A stretch of 7,357 nt of DNA from JACJXF01 sp964349045. GTDB taxonomy: Bacteria; Bacteroidota; Bacteroidia; Bacteroidales; GCA-2748055. The stretch spans positions 1 to 7,357 of the forward strand of contig CAYGFI010000202.1 of assembly GCA_964349045.1 (NCBI GenBank), read 5' to 3'. The notes under the pieces were generated by a model. The model was not told where the DNA came from and made no database searches. It saw nothing but the letters and a program-made list of their open reading frames with translations. Shown here piece after piece: positions 1 through 5,796 of this stretch (position 1 is the stretch's first letter; every line of letters starts with the position of its first letter). Both the position numbers and the translations under genes were made by a program.

Positions 1-12
1 GATTATAATATT

Positions 13-24
13 AAAATTAATTTT
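13..24. other. AT-only perfect palindrome in 3' flank
   Basis: A 12-bp perfect palindrome of A and T only lies in the AT-rich stretch after the response regulator gene and its repeat. With no GC stem and no clear T-run partner it is not a convincing terminator. It may simply reflect composition. Confidence 0.25.
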
Positions 25-36
25 GCTAATCTAAAG

Positions 37-84
37 GTCGTCACGTCGTCACGCCCTCACGCCCTCACGTCGTCACGTCGTCAC
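37..84. repeat. Six-unit 8-bp tandem repeat at gene 3' end
   Basis: Six consecutive 8-bp units read on the plus strand as two GTCGTCAC, two GCCCTCAC, then two GTCGTCAC, with a partial ACGTCG at 85-90. The array is GC-rich inside an AT-rich flank (1-36). It spans the stop codon (67-65) and last codons of the response regulator gene. Every unit contains TGA on the minus strand. Since 8 is not a multiple of 3, any reading frame entering the array meets a stop within about three units. Origin by slippage or as a dispersed microsatellite of this genome is inference. Confidence 0.9.
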
Positions 85-805
85 ACGTCGTATTTGTTTC
101 CACAATCAACTTATACCCCTTCCCATGCACATTAATGATCTGAACGGAAGGATCATCTTTCAGGTATTTGCGAAGTTTGGTAATATAGACATCCATACTT
201 CTGGCGTTGAAGTAATTATCATCGAACCAGATAGCTTTCAGAGCGAAATTCCTTTCGAGAATACGATTTTTATTATTGCACAGGAGTTTAAGCAGATCGG
301 TTTCTTTGGTAGTGAGATTATACACTTTATCATTGATTTTTAGAATTTGCTTCTGTGAGTCGAAATCATACTTCCCGATGGTTTTACAGTTATTAATTCC
401 ATCGCCCGAACCTTTTGTTCTTCGAAGTATAGCCTCGATCCTGAAGATCAGTTCTTCCATGCTGAAAGGTTTGGTAATATAATCATCAGCTCCCCGGGAA
501 AAACCTTCGAACACATCTTCTTTCATCGATTTGGCTGTAAGAAAGATAACGGGCATTCCGGCATCAACCATCCGGATCTCAGAAGCGAGGGTAAACCCGT
601 CTTTAAGTGGCATCATTACATCGAGGATACAAAGGTCATAATGGTTTTTTTCAAATACCCGGAATGCTTTCTCACCGTCCTTCGCCCAATCGGCTTCATA
701 GTTTTTTGCAACCAGGTATTCCTGCAGCAGGGAGCCCAGGTTTTCATCATCTTCGGCCAGTAATAACCGTACTTTTACTCTTTCCTTTTCTTCAGTTCTG
801 CTCAT
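65..805 (-). CDS. rprY: OmpR-family response regulator, RprY-like
   Basis: DNA-binding response regulator of 246 aa, partner of the histidine kinase encoded just upstream. The receiver domain (about residues 12-128) has the acidic pair D19/D20, phospho-acceptor D62 in LDVMMP, T90 and K112 in TKPF. A winged-helix DNA-binding domain (about 141-235) follows, with the recognition-helix region RSMDVYITKLRKYLK and the C-terminal hairpin HGKGYKL. From memory the sequence closely resembles Bacteroides RprY; the symbol rests on that and on the adjacent kinase. The ATG overlaps the kinase stop codon as ATGA (802-805), so translational coupling is likely. Family members usually end soon after GKGYKL. 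Here the last residues (about CDDVTT) and the stop codon are encoded inside an 8-bp tandem repeat, so the extreme C-terminus is probably not functional. The likely target is the phased repeat at 2431-2466, which is an inference. Confidence 0.9.
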   Translation of the reverse strand: MSRTEEKERVKVRLLLAEDDENLGSLLQEYLVAKNYEADWAKDGEKAFRVFEKNHYDLCILDVMMPLKDGFTLASEIRMVDAGMPVIFLTAKSMKEDVFEGFSRGADDYITKPFSMEELIFRIEAILRRTKGSGDGINNCKTIGKYDFDSQKQILKINDKVYNLTTKETDLLKLLCNNKNRILERNFALKAIWFDDNYFNARSMDVYITKLRKYLKDDPSVQIINVHGKGYKLIVETNTTCDDVTT

Positions 806-2388
806 GATACTTCTTCATTTAAGGGTAAATATACTTCAAACCGGCTTCCTGCTCCGGGTTCACTACTAATTGAAATACTTCCGTGATGGATTTCAGCAAT
901 CATTTTGACATAACTGAGGCCCAGTCCAAATCCCTTTACATTATGGATGTTCCCGGTGGGTACGCGGTAGAACTTTTCAAAAATCCGTTTCTGGTTTTCT
1001 TTTGATATTCCAATACCTTTATCTTCAACGCACAGGACGATATAGGATTTCTCATTTCGCGTACTGACAATAATTTCAGGAATTTCTTTGCAATATTTCA
1101 TGGCATTGTCAAGCAGGTTGGATATCAGGTTGGTAAAATGAATTTCATCGATTCTTACTGTAGATGAAATGGCTTCAGGGCGGTATTCAAGAACTCCATT
1201 TTTCTTTTTTACCTGGAGGCCGAAATTATTAACCACAGCTTCAACCAGTTCGTGAAGGTTGATATTTTTCTCTTTAAGGACGATTTTGCCCTTGTCGAAG
1301 ACAGCCATCTGCAAAACCTTTTCAACCTGGTAACCCAGTCGTTTGCTCTCTGCTTCAATAATCCGTGAAATATGAGCTATATTTTTATTTTCAACGGGTA
1401 TTCCCGGATCGCTTAACATTTGCGAAGCCAGAGAAATGGTTGAAATAGGGGTTTTCAGCTCGTGCGTCATATTGTTAACAAAATCGTTTTTAATCTCAGA
1501 AAGTTTTTTCTGGCGGAAAATCACATACAAAGTGATAATGAAAATGGAGATGATTACGGATGTGAGAATTATGGAAGACACTCCCATGAAACCAATTGAA
1601 CGGATCATGAAATTTTTCTGATTGGGGAAATACAGACTGATGAAATTCGGACGCATAAACATATCTTCCGGGAAGAGCCTGGCTGAGTAGACAGTTGTTT
1701 CTTCAGAGGGATTAAATTCTTTCGATTTAAAAGCAATTTTCCGGTCGGGTCTTACAACGGCGTATTCAAAATGAAGATCAATCCCTTTTTGAAGGAATTC
1801 ACTTTTCAAAATCTTCTCCAGGTTCTGAGGATCAATCCTTTCTTCAATATGATTGTGTGGTCTCATCATCTCTGAAACAACTTTTTCCACCAATACCTGT
1901 TTGGTTTTTAAATTGTTTTTCAGATCGCTTGCAGCGATGTTAACAACAACATCCCCTGAAAAGTTATCTTCCCAGAATGAATCGTAAAATCCCTGAGGTT
2001 CAGGTAGCACTATGTTTGTACTATCGCTTCGCACCTTATAGGAATTGTGAGGAATCCGGGGAGGAGCGCTTAAGACAGTAACATTCTGGCTGAAGCTCAA
2101 CTGAGTCCCGTTTCGCCGGCTGTTGGCATCAAAACGGTATTTAACAGAGCTGCGGGTACCGGATGAATCGATACTCCATTGGGTGTTGAACTGATCAATT
2201 ATGTGCAAAACGGTTTCCCTCTTTTCTATTTCAAAAGTGAGATCATCGAGAGTATTGTTCACAATCTGGGTAAACTGTTTTTCCTTGATTTTAATGGCAT
2301 TGTTTATCCAATAGGTTTGTACCAGGATGAGTACCATCATCCCTATTGCCATAAATCCCGCTAACAGCCATAAAAGTTTTTTGCTCAT
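802..2388 (-). CDS. rprX: Membrane sensor histidine kinase, RprX-like
   Basis: Inner-membrane sensor kinase of 528 aa, expected to phosphorylate the regulator encoded downstream. Numbering from the chosen start, it has TM1 at about 5-27, an extracytoplasmic sensor region of about 235 residues with no domain I recognise, and TM2 at about 266-292. The HisKA dimerisation domain follows, with H309 in MTHELKTP. The HATPase domain has an N-box (NLLDNAMKY, about 424-432), a G1 box DKGIG (about 456-460) and a G2 box GFGLGLS (about 486-492). All catalytic motifs are intact. An ATG at 2406 would add six residues (MYLCRV). I chose the ATG at 2388 because an exact -7 promoter box (TATCTTTG, 2403-2396) covers codons 2-4 of the longer form, which would place the transcript start downstream of that ATG. 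The pair resembles Bacteroides RprX/RprY. The signal it senses cannot be read from the sequence. Confidence 0.88.
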   Translation of the reverse strand: MSKKLLWLLAGFMAIGMMVLILVQTYWINNAIKIKEKQFTQIVNNTLDDLTFEIEKRETVLHIIDQFNTQWSIDSSGTRSSVKYRFDANSRRNGTQLSFSQNVTVLSAPPRIPHNSYKVRSDSTNIVLPEPQGFYDSFWEDNFSGDVVVNIAASDLKNNLKTKQVLVEKVVSEMMRPHNHIEERIDPQNLEKILKSEFLQKGIDLHFEYAVVRPDRKIAFKSKEFNPSEETTVYSARLFPEDMFMRPNFISLYFPNQKNFMIRSIGFMGVSSIILTSVIISIFIITLYVIFRQKKLSEIKNDFVNNMTHELKTPISTISLASQMLSDPGIPVENKNIAHISRIIEAESKRLGYQVEKVLQMAVFDKGKIVLKEKNINLHELVEAVVNNFGLQVKKKNGVLEYRPEAISSTVRIDEIHFTNLISNLLDNAMKYCKEIPEIIVSTRNEKSYIVLCVEDKGIGISKENQKRIFEKFYRVPTGNIHNVKGFGLGLSYVKMIAEIHHGSISISSEPGAGSRFEVYLPLNEEVS

Positions 2389-2395
2389 AACTCTA

Positions 2396-2403
2396 CAAAG
2401 ATA
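2396..2403 (-). promoter_or_regulatory. Promoter -7 box for kinase-regulator operon
   Basis: TATCTTTG on the minus strand is an exact match to the Bacteroidota TAnnTTTG -7 box. Transcription should begin a few bases later, nearly at the ATG at 2388, giving an almost leaderless mRNA. No good TTTG-type -33 element lies at the usual distance, which fits dependence on an activator bound at 2431-2466. Confidence 0.6.
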
Positions 2404-2430
2404 CATTCATATTGACACACAGGTTTTATC

Positions 2431-2466
2431 TTTAACAAACTTTAACATACCTTAAGTTCTGTTAAC
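2431..2466. promoter_or_regulatory. Four phased TTAA-core operator repeats, 10-bp period
   Basis: TTAA cores lie at 2432-2435, 2442-2445, 2452-2455 and 2462-2465, exactly 10 bp apart. Read on the minus strand they form GTTAA-N5-CTTAA-N5-GTTAA-N5-GTTAA, with the intervening bases differing. Direct repeats on one face of the helix are the usual target of OmpR/PhoB-family dimers; the E. coli CpxR box is GTAAA-N5-GTAAA, the same geometry. The array sits between two divergent promoters. It lies about 40-75 bases upstream of the inferred kinase transcript start, and overlaps the -33 region of the secreted-protein promoter, where an activator would replace a poor -33 element. Binding by the RprY-like regulator encoded here is inference. 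Confidence 0.7.
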
Positions 2467-2478
2467 CAATGTTTGCCA

Positions 2479-2486
2479 TACATTTG
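2479..2486 (+). promoter_or_regulatory. Promoter -7 box for secreted-protein gene
   Basis: TACATTTG is an exact TAnnTTTG box. Its centre lies about 33 bases before the ATG at 2516, giving an expected leader near 25 bases that is rich in CAA. The -33 position has no clear TTTG and is instead occupied by the last TTAA repeats, as expected for a regulator-driven promoter. Confidence 0.65.
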
Positions 2487-2515
2487 TCGCATAACAACAA
2501 CAAATTCAAATCACC

Positions 2516-3118
2516 ATGCAAATCTTAAAATTGTCACAACACATCCTTACGGCAGCCATAATGGTTATCATACCTTTTATTGGCTCTGCGCAGGAAACCA
2601 AAAAGGAAGTACACATAAAAATCGTTGAAAACGGAGTTGTAACGAAAGATACTGTTTACACCCACACCGGTGAATCCCCTGAAATTGATCATTTTGTCTG
2701 GATGGAGGAACATCAGGCTCAGATGAAAAATATGCAAATGAAACACATGCAAATGAAAGAACAGCATGTAATGTTTATGAATGATAGTATTGACGAGGAT
2801 TTTGAATGGGTTTCAGATGGAGAAAAACATAAAGAGATTAAGGTAATTGTTCATGAAGGTGAAGGAAGAAGGGGAAATCATGAAGTTGAAGAAATATGGG
2901 TTGGAGAGCCGGGAGAAGGCAGACCATGTCGCACGATCATTATTCATGATGGAGATTGTCCGGGAAATGAATTGGGACATATTACTCCTCCGCCACCGCC
3001 GCGTATGGGAGAGAAACCCAGCCAGGTTAAACGGAAAGTTGTGAAAACGGATGGGGGGAAGAAGGTTATGATTATTGAAACCATCGATGATAAGCCGTCA
3101 AAGAAAAAAGATAAATAA
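2516..3118 (+). CDS. Small secreted Met/His-rich protein, function unknown
   Basis: I do not recognise a family. The 200-aa product has a signal peptide: K5, a hydrophobic stretch at about 10-22, and a likely signal peptidase I cut after GSA (residue 25, before QET). It should therefore be periplasmic or otherwise extracytoplasmic. Residues 63-88 hold eight methionines and three histidines, including two MQM motifs in MKNMQMKHMQMK, which could be a soft-metal (Cu/Ag) ligand array. Two cysteines (C138, C148) flank a short strand and could form a disulfide. A run of six prolines (158-162 region) precedes a Lys-rich tail. Short beta-strand-like segments ending in acidic or glycine turns recur at about 31-40, 107-116, 139-147 and 183-192. 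The gene diverges from the sensor kinase, has its own promoter and is followed by a strong terminator, so it is probably monocistronic. A regulatory or stress-buffering partner role is inference. Confidence 0.82.
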   Translation: MQILKLSQHILTAAIMVIIPFIGSAQETKKEVHIKIVENGVVTKDTVYTHTGESPEIDHFVWMEEHQAQMKNMQMKHMQMKEQHVMFMNDSIDEDFEWVSDGEKHKEIKVIVHEGEGRRGNHEVEEIWVGEPGEGRPCRTIIIHDGDCPGNELGHITPPPPPRMGEKPSQVKRKVVKTDGGKKVMIIETIDDKPSKKKDK

Positions 3119-3156
3119 GAACGGGTAGATTTTCATAGATCAGCGTTTTGGGTAGT

Positions 3157-3196
3157 GAAAAGCCGTTATGCTTAGTGATAGGCATGACGGCTTTTC
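3157..3196 (+). terminator. Strong hairpin terminator after secreted-protein gene
   Basis: A 15-bp stem is formed by GAAAAGCCGTTATGC (3157-3171) and GCATGACGGCTTTTC (3182-3196), with one G-U pair and a 10-base loop. The A-run at the 5' base and T-run at the 3' base make it a plausible intrinsic terminator. It begins 38 bases after the stop codon at 3118 and separates this gene from the J-domain gene. Confidence 0.8.
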
Positions 3197-3231
3197 CATT
3201 TGGATGAAATTGGTTATAAATAATATTTTAT

Positions 3232-3260
3232 TTTGAACTGATGTTAAAACTGTATATTTG
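3232..3260 (+). promoter_or_regulatory. Promoter for J-domain gene (-33 TTTG, -7 TATATTTG)
   Basis: TTTG at 3232-3235 and an exact TAnnTTTG box (TATATTTG, 3253-3260) are separated by 17 bases, close to the Bacteroidota primary-sigma arrangement. The start should fall near 3264, leaving a leader of about 27 bases before the ATG at 3291. This excludes the in-frame TTG at 3258 as the translation start. Confidence 0.7.
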
Positions 3261-3290
3261 AGATTGAATGTAACAGACATTTTTATACTG

Positions 3291-4544
3291 ATGTTTGAAA
3301 AGTACTACCGGATTCTGGGTATAGCTGCTGATGCCGACGAAAAAACTCTTAAAAAAAAGTTTCGGCAACTTGCCCTTAAGTCACATCCCGACGTAAATCA
3401 TGCCCCGGATGCCAATGAACGTTTTCAGGAGCTTTGTGAGGCTTACGAGGTAATACTTCGGCATATTCAGAATCAGACCACCTTCCATACAAACCGCAAA
3501 TATAAGACTGAAGAAACGGATTATTCCTATGAGGATGTAATCCGTGAAGCCCGCACAACTGCTTATAAAAGAGCAAAAATGAAGTATGATAAGATGAAAG
3601 CTGACCAGGAAATGTTTGAGCAAAGCGGATGGAGGGACGTAGTTTTGTTTTTTAATTATGCAGGAAGATTCCTGGCCATACCCGTTGGCGTTTTCTTTAT
3701 GGGGTTACCTGTTGCAGTTGCAATAAATGAAGGTGTCGGAATGTTTTTCGCTCTGATCTTTTTCTGGATTATCGGGGGATTTATGCTTTACCAGGTATTT
3801 TCTTCACGTAAAACCTGGTTCCGCCAGGGAAAATTACGATGGAAGATTAATGATCTCTTTAAGCATTTTGATTTCTCACCCATCACAGAAAATCCGGATT
3901 CAGAATGCTACTATTGTAAAGGGAAAAAAGCCGATGCGAAACCCCATAAACTAAACTTTCATAAAATCCGTAATATCAGGATTCAAAATAATGGGGTGTA
4001 TCAGCACTATGTTGGCTATAACAGGAAGTTCAAGGATGTTATTATTCCGAGAAGTGTAAAAGCGAGAAAGGTTCATTTTGCCCAGTCACTTATAAAAATT
4101 TTAAGTATTACCTTAAGTTTAATATTTGCACCTTACCCGGATTATATCTGGAGATTTTGTTTTGGATTGTTTTTGGGCCTTTTTCTCTCATCGGCTTTGT
4201 CATTTTTAACCGCAACCCGTTCGAAAGTATCCTATCTGCTTAATTATTTTCTTCTTTTGAAGCTTGGCATCTGGATGCTGGTCATCATATCACAGTCTAC
4301 TCTTCATCCGGGGTTTATTCTCGAAACAACCGAATTTACTTATTTTTATCTTATCATACTTATTTTTTTCGGAGATATGGTTCTGGATCTGATACTAAGA
4401 GCTTTTCCTTTTTACCATCAGCTTTATCAACCCATCTTTCCCCAGGGCCCGTTGATTGATAAGTTATTCAGGGATGGGTATCAGAATTATCTGGATGTGC
4501 CTGTGTGGTCGACCGTTTATCCGCTGGTTACCTGGTTTTTTTGA
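3291..4544 (+). CDS. Membrane-anchored J-domain (DnaJ-like) protein
   Basis: Protein of 417 aa with an N-terminal J domain (about residues 3-58). It opens with YYRILGI, has a basic helix II (KKKFRQLALK), the diagnostic HPD tripeptide at 32-34, and a helix III ending in FQELCEAYEVI. J domains stimulate the ATPase of DnaK-type Hsp70, so this part should be cytosolic. A charged linker (about 65-115) is followed by roughly six hydrophobic segments: 118-140, 149-170, 264-283, 286-308, 313-335 and 349-370. An even count puts both termini and the 171-262 loop in the cytosol. That loop holds a single C-x2-C (C206, C209). There is no DnaJ Gly/Phe region, four-repeat zinc finger or client-binding domain, so it is not DnaJ itself. 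A TTG at 3258 would add 11 residues but lies inside the -7 promoter box, so I prefer the ATG at 3291. It is convergent with the next gene. The client is unknown. Confidence 0.85.
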   Translation: MFEKYYRILGIAADADEKTLKKKFRQLALKSHPDVNHAPDANERFQELCEAYEVILRHIQNQTTFHTNRKYKTEETDYSYEDVIREARTTAYKRAKMKYDKMKADQEMFEQSGWRDVVLFFNYAGRFLAIPVGVFFMGLPVAVAINEGVGMFFALIFFWIIGGFMLYQVFSSRKTWFRQGKLRWKINDLFKHFDFSPITENPDSECYYCKGKKADAKPHKLNFHKIRNIRIQNNGVYQHYVGYNRKFKDVIIPRSVKARKVHFAQSLIKILSITLSLIFAPYPDYIWRFCFGLFLGLFLSSALSFLTATRSKVSYLLNYFLLLKLGIWMLVIISQSTLHPGFILETTEFTYFYLIILIFFGDMVLDLILRAFPFYHQLYQPIFPQGPLIDKLFRDGYQNYLDVPVWSTVYPLVTWFF

Positions 4545-4583
4545 CCCCATCGCGACTCTTCCCAAAGGTGGGGCCGGGGGAGG
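4545..4583. other. GC-rich spacer between convergent gene ends
   Basis: The 39-base gap between the J-domain and IPExxxVDY-type stop codons is strikingly G/C-skewed: C-rich at its left, then AAAGGTGGGGCCGGGGGAGG on the plus strand. Short CCC/GGG pairings are possible (CCC at 4561-4563 with GGG from 4570), but neither strand has a stable stem followed by a T-run, so it is not a canonical terminator. It resembles C/G-tract intergenic elements I recall as dispersed in Bacteroidota genomes. That assignment is tentative. Confidence 0.4.
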
Positions 4584-5009
4584 TCAGATTACCAGATTTT
4601 CCCTGTTCTTAAGTGAAGCCGGATCTATTTTAAAAACTCCCTGGACGTTTTCGACTTTCTTAAGGCGGTTCCGGAAACTGTTGGCGAAAGCTTCGGTGCA
4701 TTCACCCTGAATCAAAATCAGGTAGTCTATATTCTTCAATTCTTCGAGCAGTATACCCTGATCTGATCGGTTGGCAATGAGATAATAGAGATAAAAAGTA
4801 TCTTCGTCGTCGTATGAATAAAGCGCGAATTCAATTTCCTGCCCTGTCTTTTTTGAGATGAGCTTGTGGTTTTCCCCTCTTTCCAGTTTTAAACTGAAGT
4901 CCTGGTTAATTTTCCAGACAAGCCGGTAATCATTTTCGTGGGATGAAAGTCCAAATAAAAGAAAATCAAAATTTTCCTTATATTCCAGTTTATGTCTGCG
5001 AAGCGCCAA
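4584..5009 (-). CDS. IPExxxVDY-type conserved protein, unknown function
   Basis: Small soluble protein, 141 aa from the TTG start chosen here. It resembles the Bacteroidota IPExxxVDY family, which I recall sitting next to rnc. Supporting features are the opening HKLEYKENFDFLLFGLSSHENDYRLVW, an acidic/aromatic centre (YDDEDTFYLYYLIAN) and a degenerate signature LEELKNIDY (about 88-96), in which the usual proline is Glu. The frame stays open upstream to an ATG at 5084. That version overlaps the end of rnc by 23 bases and adds 25 residues (including a run FLFCCF) that do not fit the family's usual short N-terminus. The TTG at 5009-5007 gives MALRRHKLEYK, matching the expected beginning, and leaves a 52-base gap after rnc. 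It is probably the last gene of the acpP-fabF-rnc operon. No biochemical role is established that I know of. Confidence 0.75.
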   Translation of the reverse strand: MALRRHKLEYKENFDFLLFGLSSHENDYRLVWKINQDFSLKLERGENHKLISKKTGQEIEFALYSYDDEDTFYLYYLIANRSDQGILLEELKNIDYLILIQGECTEAFANSFRNRLKKVENVQGVFKIDPASLKNRENLVI

Positions 5010-5061
5010 TATATCAGGGATTAGAATTACGAAGGTATGAGAAAAGCAGCAGAATAAAAAG

Positions 5062-5790
5062 TCAGACTTTCGGAAGGGTTTCAAGTCCGATTTTGGCAGC
5101 TTTTTGTTCGGAATCTTTTTTTGAGTTGCCCATTCCGCGTCCTACAATTTCGTTGGCAATTTTTACGTGGGTAATAAACAACGGCAAATGAGTATTAGCT
5201 TTAATTTCTTCACGACTTTCAAAAACAATTTCCTGTTTGTGTTTCTGCGCCCATTCTATTAACTGACTTTTATAGTCTGTATCCGTTCTGAGCAAACGTT
5301 CCAGATTAACATACCTTTTTATAATCTGGCTGATGAACTGACTGGTGCGATGGTATCCTTTGTCAATATAAATTGCACCCACCAAAGCTTCAAAGGCATT
5401 ACCGTACAAATGTTTGGAAACATTAACCGGGTTGGTCTGGGCTACCATCAGTTTATCAATTCCCAACCGGACAGCTAAAAGATTCAGGTGTTTCCGTTTC
5501 ACCATTTTCGACCTCATTTTCGTCAGGAAACCTTCATCTTTACCGGGATAATGACGAAAAAGATAGTCAGCCACAATAGCATCAAGGATAGCATCTCCAA
5601 GATATTCAAGTCGCTCGTTGTTTACAATATTTCCATCGGGTAAAACATGAGATGCGGATTTATGAATAAATGCCATCTCATACAACTTCATATGAGTTGG
5701 CCTGAATCCAAGGATTTTAATAAGTGAGGAAGCAAGTTTTCTATTGCGGTAAAAGGGGAATACGAGATAAGGTCTGATGGAAGTAATCAC
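5062..5790 (-). CDS. rnc: Ribonuclease III
   Basis: Endonuclease of 242 aa that cleaves double-stranded RNA, in rRNA precursor processing and mRNA turnover, acting as a cytosolic homodimer. The catalytic domain (about 17-165) carries the signature NERLEYLGDAILD with metal ligands E59, E62 and D66, and a second acidic cluster GNAFEALVGAIYID with E134. At the position where E. coli has Asp114 (motif ADTVEA), this protein has N131. I recall Asn here in other Bacteroidota enzymes, so it may be lineage-typical rather than inactivating. The double-stranded-RNA-binding domain (about 172-240) ends with GRGMGNSKKDSEQKAA, the expected GxGxSKKxAEQ-type motif. Length is slightly above the E. coli enzyme because of an N-terminal extension, usual in the phylum. 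The start lies six bases after the fabF stop, so the two are cotranscribed. Confidence 0.95.
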   Translation of the reverse strand: MITSIRPYLVFPFYRNRKLASSLIKILGFRPTHMKLYEMAFIHKSASHVLPDGNIVNNERLEYLGDAILDAIVADYLFRHYPGKDEGFLTKMRSKMVKRKHLNLLAVRLGIDKLMVAQTNPVNVSKHLYGNAFEALVGAIYIDKGYHRTSQFISQIIKRYVNLERLLRTDTDYKSQLIEWAQKHKQEIVFESREEIKANTHLPLFITHVKIANEIVGRGMGNSKKDSEQKAAKIGLETLPKV

Positions 5791-5796
5791 CAGGAA

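Noticed and set aside
37..84. CRISPR array
   Set aside because: Units are 8 bp, contiguous and without spacers, with no cas genes nearby; it is a simple tandem repeat.
2389..2406. Longer kinase start at ATG 2406 (adds MYLCRV)
   Set aside because: Codons 2-4 coincide with an exact TAnnTTTG promoter box, so transcription should start downstream. The shorter form starts directly with a typical MSKK-hydrophobic N-terminus.
3258..3290. TTG start adding 11 residues to the J-domain protein
   Set aside because: The TTG lies within the -7 promoter box, before the expected transcript start. J domains typically begin a few residues before the YYRILG-type motif, as with the ATG at 3291.
4545..4583. Canonical bidirectional terminator at the convergent junction
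   Set aside because: Only 3-4 bp G/C pairings are visible and no T-run follows on either strand; the T-run at 4535-4542 precedes the element and is within the J-domain coding end.
4456..4710. 84-residue plus-strand frame crossing the convergent junction
   Set aside because: It overlaps the end of the J-domain gene in another frame and the IPExxxVDY-type gene antisense, and runs through the C/G tract with low-complexity GGAGGG residues. No promoter or family resemblance.
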